Shown piece after piece: positions 56,955-64,000 of a DNA stretch of 64,000 bases (its first letter is position 1; each line of letters opens with the position of its first letter). Made by a program: the position numbers and the translations under genes. Origin of the DNA: Candidatus Nitrosocosmicus sp. (GTDB lineage Archaea > Thermoproteota > Nitrososphaeria > Nitrososphaerales > Nitrososphaeraceae); assembly GCA_029194465.1 (NCBI GenBank), contig JARFXS010000004.1, positions 20,118-84,117 on the forward strand, written 5' to 3'. The notes below the pieces were generated by a model that worked only from the letters and a program-made list of their open reading frames with translations, was not told the origin of the DNA and did not search any database.

Positions 56955-57589
56955 TATAAAAAATGGAATCACCCGTATCATAATTACTACTTTTACTTTT
57001 TGACTCAAATTTGTATCAACCTGTTACGACAAAACAAAGGAATAACTTTTCAATACTTGATACATTCTTAGGCTTTAATAAGTTGTCACAAAAACCAGCC
57101 AATTTCTTGTTTTATTATTCTGCAATTAAGTTTTTGTTTACTTTGTCACCCATTATAGTATTACGAATCTACTTCTCTAGCTCTTTGACCATTATAGATT
57201 TTTAATGTTATTTTTATGTATTTGTAATAATGAAGTTAATATTTTTTGGATTGTTCCTGTATCAAAACGGTATATCATTGATTGTAACATTGGAGGCTTT
57301 ACCCAAATATTTAATAGTATGTTGATTGAAACTTTTTCTAATTGGATCCATTGGCTTTTTACAAGATAATAATAGACTAATCCTTTACTTTTTTACCCCG
57401 TATAAATACCATAATTTTATATCGATGTCCTGAATATTAACACGGTATAAGTTATATTTCTGCTACTAACTCATCAAAGTTGTTAAGTTACTTATTTAGA
57501 CTAGATTTATGAAATGCAGTTTGTCATTTTTTGAAATAAGATACATGAGATTTGAAATGAAAAATTGGGGTTAATTTGTTAAGTCTAAT
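56955..57589. other. Gene-poor interval
   Basis: About 630 AT-rich bases. A 64-codon plus-strand frame near 57011-57205 has no recognisable feature. No gene supported. Confidence 0.35.
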
Positions 57590-58980
57590 CTTGTTGAATA
57601 TGTTATGCGAAGATACGATAGTAAAGGATGCAATGATTATGCCAATAATATCTCTGAGTAATCTCATCATTTCTGGTTTTTCTGCTATTACGGCAAATCA
57701 AAGATAATGGATGAAATATCAATGAGCAAAAATAAGCTTCCCCATCTAAAATGCCGGCTATTAAAGCCCCGAGTCCGTGCACCAAATCTTCAAAATAAAT
57801 GCACTTAATATCAAGACATATAAATTACTTGCCATTGATAACCAGAATGGTTCTAAGAATATTCTCTATCATCAAGAAAATAGTAAGTGGTTCAATTGCC
57901 AAGAGCAAGAATAAAGGAAATCAAGAGAATCTTATAATTGATTGACATAGATGTTCTTTCACTTTATTTCGCCGGTTTGTTCTTCAAAAGTACTGTTCTC
58001 TTCATTTAAGCAATATTCCAAAGACTCCTTGAATGATTTTAATTCAATTGGAACTATTTCTTTTTTTATTTTATGATCCTTTACGACCGCATCATGTTTT
58101 AAACTGTCAACCAAAGGTCTAGCTAATGATGCTTTTAGTAGGTGTTACTAAATCTACCCAATAAGATGATAATCTTGGAGTCAAAATGGTATGATTAATA
58201 TCTTGATTGGTTTGTTAAGCATTTTGGCATAAGTTTTTCATCATGTCTAAATAGGTAAGTGTGTCTGGCCCTCCTATATCGAAAGTTTTCCTTCAGTTTC
58301 TTTAATTTGGGTGGATTCCGACAGATATGTTATTACATCGTCTATGAATATGGGTTGACACTTTGTCAATACCGACATTTGAGACGAACCATTACCGACA
58401 GTCTTTTCTACCAAATATCTTAGCATCTCAAAGGAACCCCCATTGCTACCTAAAATTACTGCGGCACGAAAAATTGTTACCTGTGCTTTTGACTTTTTTA
58501 GAGTTTCACCTACGTGTTTTCTGCTTAACATGTGTTGAGATAATTCGTCATCTTTACCATAGGTCAGCCCACCTAGATAGATAATTCTTTTTGCATTATT
58601 TTCATCTGCTGCATGCATAAAGTTCTCAGTTATTTCTCCTTCTCAAAAAACTTTTCAATCTCTAGAAAAGAATCCTTCATCGAATGGACAAGATAGTAAG
58701 CAATGTCTACACCTTTTAACGCTCTTAAACAGTCATCATAATTACTTAAATCACCTTCAATAATTTCAACAGGATTTTTCCAAACTTTCTAATTTACTGT
58801 AAGAGAGAACATTTTTGTTCCTAGTTAGACAACGTATAGAGCAAAATATTCTTATTTTTTTTGCATCAATCAAATTATTTAACAATCTACTTCTATAAAT
58901 CCGCTGACTCAGTAATTGAATCTTGAATTCTTTAACATGCTTCGATATCTTTGAAATATTATCCTGAAATGTCATTTATT
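57590..58980 (-). pseudogene. Decayed NAD(P)-dependent SDR gene, copy 2
   Basis: Same gene family and order as the copy at 19.2-20.3 kb: N-terminal fragment near 58760-58975, then VEIIEGDLSNYDDCLRALKG, VDIAYYLVHSMKDSFLEIEK, RIIYLGGLTYGKDDELSQHM, AQVTIFRAAVILGSNGGSFE, VLTKCQPIFIDDVITYLSES, SYWVDLVTP, and a hydrophobic C-terminus. DNA similarity to copy 1 is obvious by eye over the whole length (for example CAAAGGTCTAGCTAATGATG here and AAAGGTCTAGCTAATGATGC there). Copy 2 keeps the internal 65 residues that copy 1 has lost, but carries several frame changes. Confidence 0.75.
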
Positions 58981-59809
58981 ATATTTCCTCAAAAAAGTGT
59001 ATTTCACGAATAATCACAAATATTAATAAACAATGCTTGATTCTTTTGAGATTTGCGTTATCAAACTGTTCTATGATAAAGTACATTATATATCCATCAA
59101 TTCTTCGAACGTATACTAATGAAGCTCTATGAATCATTAATGCAAGCGATCAATGACATAATAGGTAACATGCAAAATTGGATACAGGGAGTGTAAACAT
59201 GTTGATTCGGGAACAATTGAATTTCTTAAATGGATCTAATATGGGTTGAATAGCAAATGTGGCAAGAGACAAACAAAATTTAATAGATTACTCAACTATC
59301 ATGGTTTGGTCCATGAATGGAATTATATGGAGATATACGTTTCTGAAAATAGTGAAACTTGGCCGATATGTTATATATGGTTCCGGTTACTACATGTTGT
59401 CTAAATCAATTAATTGTGCTGTAGCTGGATGTAGTATCTATAATTAATCCAATTCTCAAGAAAGAACCAGGTGGAGTATTTGATATCGATCAATAATAAT
59501 GAACCAGATATTTCCCCAAGTGCAATGAAACCTGCTAAGTACAGTATATTATGAATAATTTAGAAGACTCTTGAAAGCTAGCTTGAACATATAATAAAAT
59601 GAATCTTCTTTATATTTAACAAGTAGAAAAAAATACATTAATTGCTAACTCCTACGAACACACATAATCAACTAAACTAACTAAAATTGCTTTTACCAAA
59701 TGAAATAACTCTATTCAAATTTAGTGTTTGATATTTTCTTATCAGATGGTTGAGGATAGTTAATCTACTATTTATTAGAATCTAATTTTTATTTTTTACT
59801 AATCTATTT
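58981..59809. other. Unassigned interval
   Basis: About 830 bases. One 62-codon plus-strand frame (LIDYSTIMVWSMNGIIWRYT) opens at 59259 but has no family and sits among stops; it may be the remains of a real gene that begins near 59190 (SVNMLIREQLNFLNG). Confidence 0.35.
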
Positions 59810-60070
59810 AATCAAAGCTATATCATAAACATCTTGAAATTTTAATTCTTCAGTCAAGTTATTTTGTATAGCCTCCAATATATCGTGAATCTGTTCCCAT
59901 CACCAGTGATTTTTGTTCAAATGATTTTTTATTTCCTCCGTCATGCTTCAGGTGGATTCCTCAACAAATTTGCCATTTTGGATACGGTTTCCTATATCTG
60001 TATCCGTTGTCAGACCGAGCATATGTTTTATCGCCTTGTCTAAAATATGTAAAAACCCATTGTATTAGTT
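59810..60070 (-). pseudogene. Small decayed hypothetical gene
   Basis: Minus-strand fragments LTTDTDIGNRIQNGKFVEES, TEEIKNHLNKNHW and IHDILEAIQNNLTEELKFQD are in order but in different frames, followed by VYDIALIK-stop. A small helical protein of about 80 residues is implied. No family recognised. Confidence 0.4.
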
Positions 60071-60576
60071 GGATAGGTAAAATTTATGTCGCTTTATAGG
60101 AATCTGACATATTAGTAATATTCCTTCACAAAGTAGTAAAGCATAAATTCAAATGTAAATTTTGTTTATAATTCCTTAATTTGATAATTCCATGAACGGA
60201 AAGTTATGAGCATGTTATTTCTTCTGCTCGTTTATAACTTCTAAGATTACTTTTTTTCTTTTGTTCTGACATGCTATGGTATGATTGCAAGGAATTTTGT
60301 AAACTATTATAATTTAGTCTTTATTTAATTATTTAACCTTGTGGTATTAATTCTCCTTTTCTAATTAACAAGGCAGATGTTGATTGATGTGTCTTTGAAC
60401 CTTTGATTCCCCACTTTTCAATAGATCATAATATTTACATTAAAATTCTAAAACCTAAGTATTATATAGTATTATTCCTTAAAATTCCTTTTTCTATATC
60501 CTTTTTTATGATCAGGAAATATTCTTAAATAACATGTATATAATGTATTCGATCAACTTTACCCATGGATTAGGAT
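60071..60576. other. Gene-poor interval
   Basis: About 500 AT-rich bases, probably the promoter region of the next small zinc protein at its right edge. Nothing else seen. Confidence 0.35.
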
Positions 60577-60857
60577 ATGTTGGTGAAAATGCTAGGATCT
60601 CTTAAATCCAATAATGCAAATGAATTTGATATGACTAAAATAGTCAAACTTCGGGTTATACCTCCACCGGACGAAGGAACACGAACTGTTTTAGAACACA
60701 TGATAATGATGCGTTGGTTAAGGGAATCGAACTTGAATCGCTGGTTTGTGGAAGTTGCGAATTCGTTTTAGTAGAAAATGTGCTTGCCTACAATCAGGGT
60801 GATGTGGTTTTGCAATGTCCTAGATGTAAGTCTTATAGTGAAATTTCAAACATTTGA
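60577..60857 (+). pseudogene. Small zinc-ribbon protein, frameshifted
   Basis: Frame 1: MLVKMLGSLKSNNANEFDMT and VKLRVIPPPDEGTRTVLEHM. The frame then changes near 60708-60712 to LVKGIELESLVCGSCEFVLV, ENVLAYNQGDVVLQCPRCKS and a terminal SYSEISNI. CGSC and CPRC form a four-Cys ribbon. One indel is enough to restore a protein of about 93 residues. Confidence 0.6.
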
Positions 60858-61660
60858 TGTTAATACATTCTCATCAAATCATTGATCTTGTGATAAGTAT
60901 CTTACATCGCCTCTAAAATCTTCACAGATACTCCTTAAAGAAAAACCTACACTGATATTATGTGATTATTTAATTGTATGCGTTCAAATTCAAATCTTTG
61001 ATAATCCGAAAGAGACCATATTGATTTATGATGCCATTACTATGATTCATCCAACTTTTTGTATCCAAATCTAAATTGTCTTCCTGCACCCAGCAAACGT
61101 CAAAGCACTGCTGAGTGATATTGACATATCTAGAAGACCTTGAATAATCAGAAGTTAAACTTTTGATTAGGAACGGGACTATTTGGGTCCTTTCCTCATT
61201 TTTTATGAGTACCAATTCTTGTTCATAAATGATCCATCAGGTAACAGAGGCTTCAACATAGGCTCTCTCAGATCAATATCTGAAGATGAGATCAATTATT
61301 TCTCCTAGATTAACATAAACCTTCTATCAACATCCAAAGAATGATTGAAGGGGAAATATGAAGGTTAATTCATATTGAAGTTGAAAATGAGTATATCGAT
61401 CTTGCAAATATATTTCTCGATATTGACCTGTGAATTTGACACGTAAATAATCTACCTTCATTGGGTTTTGTATTGTCTGCCACAGTTTTTAGGGCTCGAA
61501 AAATGGATCAAGGTAAAAAGCTTGAATGCTTTCTAGTATCTCAGGGCTGTTCCAAATTAAACATTTTTTGCATTTCGTTCGTTCACATTTTATTAGATGA
61601 TTCAGGCGATAAAATGTAATAACTTCTATAATTTTGCCTCAATTTTATCTCTATCCAATA
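60858..61660. other. Long interval with one doubtful gene
   Basis: About 800 bases. The only sizeable frame is an 81-codon minus-strand one (60970-61215; WVQEDNLDLDTKSWMNHSNG, no motif), which I list here as doubtful rather than as a gene. A few coding-like words elsewhere; AT-rich. Confidence 0.35.
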
Positions 61661-61702
61661 TTGACCGATAAAATGACCAATTTGACCAATAAAATGACCA
61701 CA
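61661..61702 (+). promoter_or_regulatory. 21-bp tandem operator-like repeat
   Basis: TTGACCGATAAAATGACCAA with a following T (61661-61681) is repeated directly at 61682-61702 with three differences (18 of 21 bases identical). Both contain two copies of TGACC. The repeat ends exactly at the TATA element and so could be bound by a repressor or activator of the HTH gene behind it. Confidence 0.65.
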
Positions 61703-61709
61703 TTTATAC
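61703..61709 (+). promoter_or_regulatory. TATA box
   Basis: TTTATAC, about 24-30 nt before the TTG start at 61733, giving a leaderless transcript. Confidence 0.55.
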
Positions 61710-61732
61710 ATGGCGGTTGAATGTTTTGATTA

Positions 61733-63595
61733 TTGGGTAAAATCACTCCTCATCTCAGATCCCGAGTAATAAATAAGCATCTTCACGCATTCTCGATGAA
61801 TGAAATAGTACAAGAAATCCCGCTATCCAAGGGAACCGTCTATAACATAATACATGATTGGAGGTCTCAAATAACGGGAACTAACATAGAAGAAATTCGA
61901 GCATTCATGTCTGAAGTAAGAAAGTCTGATATGACAATTGAAGAGTGTGCTCAAGGCTTTAGGATTATTCAACTACTAAAAAAATTCGATATCCATGACG
62001 AATTTGATGTCGGTGTGAATAAAGACGACGAACTTGAGGATTTGGGTCCAAATAAAGACAATTTGGATTTCAAAACAGGGCAGAATCCATCTACTCTTTA
62101 TGCTAATAAGGCTGCCAATCCTAACGATTATGCAAACACAAAAAACAGAAGATTAGAAACTAACAAAATAGCCTATTTTTTAGAGCACATTTACAAAAAT
62201 TGTAAAAAGCATGATATAACGCCGAATACCGTCATAGGCTGGATAGATGATTTATTAAATTCATTTCACGATTTTGTCACAGAAAGCGATCAAGATTTTG
62301 ACTACAATGATACAACTAGTTCAGATATTAATAACTCCGTTGAGAGGAAAAAAAATGAACAGGGCATAAGAAAGGAATTACCATTCGTTTCAAGGCTCTC
62401 ATTTTATATAAAACGAGGGGAGAAAAAAATACAACATCTAGAAAACATTAAGAGTTCAATTTCTAAAGAGATAGACGACCTGACTAAACAAAGACAAGAT
62501 CTCATTTCTAGAGTAAATAAGACTATCGAAATAGAAAAAAAGGTCTTTTCGTATTTAAAGTGGTATGAAATAAAAAAGAGTTATTTTATAACCATTCATT
62601 GTTAATCGAACAGGAATTTGGACCATTTGCAAACGCAATTGATGATTTTAAGCAATACAATTTTGATGTAACAAAAATACTTACCGAATACAGACATGTT
62701 AATTCACTAAGAATTGATAGATTTAATCCAAAAACAAGTTGATACTAATAAAGCGACAAGAGATGCATTGGTAACCGAGGTCGCTTGGTTAGAAGAACAG
62801 AAAAATTATAACAGACAAACAATCAATACTTTAAATGAATTTCAAAAAATTGGAATTGGGCTAAAAGAACTCAAACAGTTGAGTAATACAATTATGGAAT
62901 CTGCTTTCTCAAACAATTTTAGCGTTAGAGATTCAGTGAAAAAATTTTTCATAGATTTAGACAAGGATTATGATAATAAACTTGGATTTGAAAAAAAAGT
63001 AGAAGAATTGAAGAGTCAGGTAAAAGATATAGAAAACCAGATACCCAACTACAAACAATTTCTGGAGTTCCACATAGGAGCAGTTTCTAGTTTAAACCAT
63101 CTCAACTCAAACGGTGTGACAAATCCGGATATCATCAGTATGAATCACCTAGTTTCGATTTTTAGTAAGAATGATTTTCTCTCAGATCAATTAGACCAAA
63201 ATACTGATAAACCTAGTGAAAAAAATATAGATCCTAACAAACCTAATAAAACTACGTACTGGCAACAATTTATAGCAAAATTACAACATTTAAGAAATAT
63301 TAACCAGGAAATAAACAAACAGATGTCAAAACTAAATATACTAAATGAACAGATCGATACACTAGACAAGAATAAACAACAGCTTGAGAAAGCTTATACA
63401 GATGCAGTTTCTAACCTACATACCATTTTATCAAAAATAAATCAATCCCTCGATGCTGTAAGCCAAATCGATGAGGATATAGACAAGAGGAAAATAGTAT
63501 CTGTCCCAATAGTTTTCCCCGTATTTATAAAATCTAATTACTTCATCATTAATAAAAAACTAGACGAAAAGAAAGAAGACAAAACAGATCAGTGA
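61733..63595 (+). CDS. HTH plus coiled-coil protein, frameshifted
   Basis: About 620 residues over three frames. Residues 1-45 are a helix-turn-helix: HLHAFSMNEIVQEIPLSKGT followed by VYNIIHDWRSQI, where SMNEIVQEI and SKGTVYNII are the two helices. A linker segment (EEIRAFMSEVRKSDMTIEEC) leads to a helical region. From about residue 220 nearly everything is coiled coil (QHLENIKSSISKEIDDLTKQ; LEEQKNYNRQTINTLNEFQK; LNILNEQIDTLDKNKQQLEK). Frame changes lie near 62565-62575 and 62710-62715; the middle part is LIEQEFGPFANAIDDFKQYN. The C-terminus has a hydrophobic stretch VSVPIVFPVFIKSNYF and a basic end. No enzymatic motif. Likely a DNA-binding structural or regulatory protein (inference). The TTG start and the repeat before it are clear. 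Confidence 0.7.
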
Positions 63596-63875
63596 ATACC
63601 ACCCAGTAATACAGAATGCTAATAGGGAAACAAAATTTTTACTAGCGGTACTTAACAATTATCAATCATCTCAAAGTGGGTAAAGATTCTGTTTTGATCT
63701 TTTGCACCGTCTTCACCAATACCTAACAACTTTTTATATACTCTAGTGCTTTATTGGTCCATCAAACTTGCTTATTTTTTGTGCCATCCTACACAATAGA
63801 TGGTCAATTGATAGAGTAATATGGCTATAACTGAAGTGATTTCTGAATGAATGAGAACCTAATATGAATTTTCTA
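63596..63875. other. Gene-poor interval
   Basis: About 280 bases between the HTH/coiled-coil gene and the partial gene at the right edge. No gene seen. Confidence 0.35.
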
Positions 63876-64000
63876 TCAATCAATTTTCAAAGTCTTGTTC
63901 GCTACAATTATGCCTATCAGTAACATCGAAGTAGCAAAGATAAATAGATATGAAAAATACATCCAGTTAACAGAAGCGATACTACCCGAAATAATTATCT
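63876..64000 (-). CDS. Partial membrane protein, C-terminus
   Basis: The window edge cuts a minus-strand gene, of which the last 41 codons are visible: ISGSIASVNWMYFSYLFIFA, then TSMLLIGIIVANKTLKID-stop. One hydrophobic segment of about 25 residues. No family can be assigned from this fragment; it is not the SDR C-terminus seen twice earlier. Confidence 0.45.
   Translation of the reverse strand, partial: IIISGSIASVNWMYFSYLFIFATSMLLIGIIVANKTLKID

Noticed and set aside
57011..57205. 64-codon plus-strand frame
   Set aside because: Hydrophobic AT-rich chance frame in a gene-poor interval.
1..64000. CRISPR array
   Set aside because: No set of equally spaced, near-identical repeats of 23-37 bases; all repeats found are short tandem or paired.
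1..64000. Insertion sequence or integrated virus
   Set aside because: No transposase, integrase or terminal inverted repeats recognised; the transposase-like N-terminus of the B12 protein is only a shared small module.

Overview
The window is AT-rich archaeal DNA that best fits an ammonia-oxidising thaumarchaeon of the order Nitrososphaerales (Nitrosocosmicus-like is my guess from the low GC). Clade markers seen in the sequence are: archaeal TFB, HerA with Mre11 and Rad50, the archaeal S15-RecJ/Cdc45-Pcc1-SerRS operon, aconitase-X subunits plus a UbiD decarboxylase (archaeal mevalonate route), a Rieske/cytochrome b6 pair followed by a cupredoxin, a two-domain multicopper oxidase, and many tiny zinc-ribbon proteins. 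Many genes begin with TTG or GTG and have a TATA box about 25 nt upstream of the start codon, as expected for leaderless archaeal transcripts.

Layout. 0-8 kb is accessory: a degenerate response regulator, small secreted proteins, a broken VOC/glyoxalase-fold gene, small zinc proteins and the multicopper oxidase. 8-18 kb is core: UbiD, mre11-rad50, herA, an inositol-monophosphatase-family enzyme and a C2H2 protein. 18-28 kb holds a B12-binding protein with a CarH-like Trp-x9-Glu-His signature, a broken SDR gene, malic enzyme, TFB, a ribbon-helix-helix regulator with a three-fold 10-bp repeat in front of it, and decayed response-regulator sequence. 28-34.7 kb has a tRNA-Asp with an insertion in its D-loop, a FilR1-type regulator, a stand-alone RAM domain, a rhomboid protease and the Rieske/cytochrome b/cupredoxin cluster. 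35-47 kb is again mostly core: serS-pcc1-recJ-rps15, a phasin-like coiled-coil protein, an NcsA/TtuA-type tRNA thiolase, the aconitase-X pair and AsnRS. 48-61 kb is a long stretch in which almost every recognisable gene (aspartate kinase, CbiH, a CHRD-domain protein, a nucleotide-sugar dehydrogenase, an SDR, zinc ribbons, a tRNA-Gly) is broken by single-base insertions and deletions although its protein sequence is still well conserved. 61.6-63.6 kb carries a large HTH plus coiled-coil protein, preceded by a 21-bp direct repeat next to its TATA box.

How parts fit together. Rieske, b6-type cytochrome b and the cupredoxin form a quinol-oxidising segment of the respiratory chain. The aconitase-X proteins and the UbiD homologue could supply two consecutive steps of isoprenoid synthesis. 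Mre11, Rad50 and HerA act in DNA end resection, with NurA missing from the window. Single-base frameshifts also hit three probably essential genes (serS, the tRNA thiolase, the aconitase-X large subunit), mostly in homopolymers. Consensus-sequence error is therefore a serious alternative to real decay, and should be tested before any biological reading of the broken genes.
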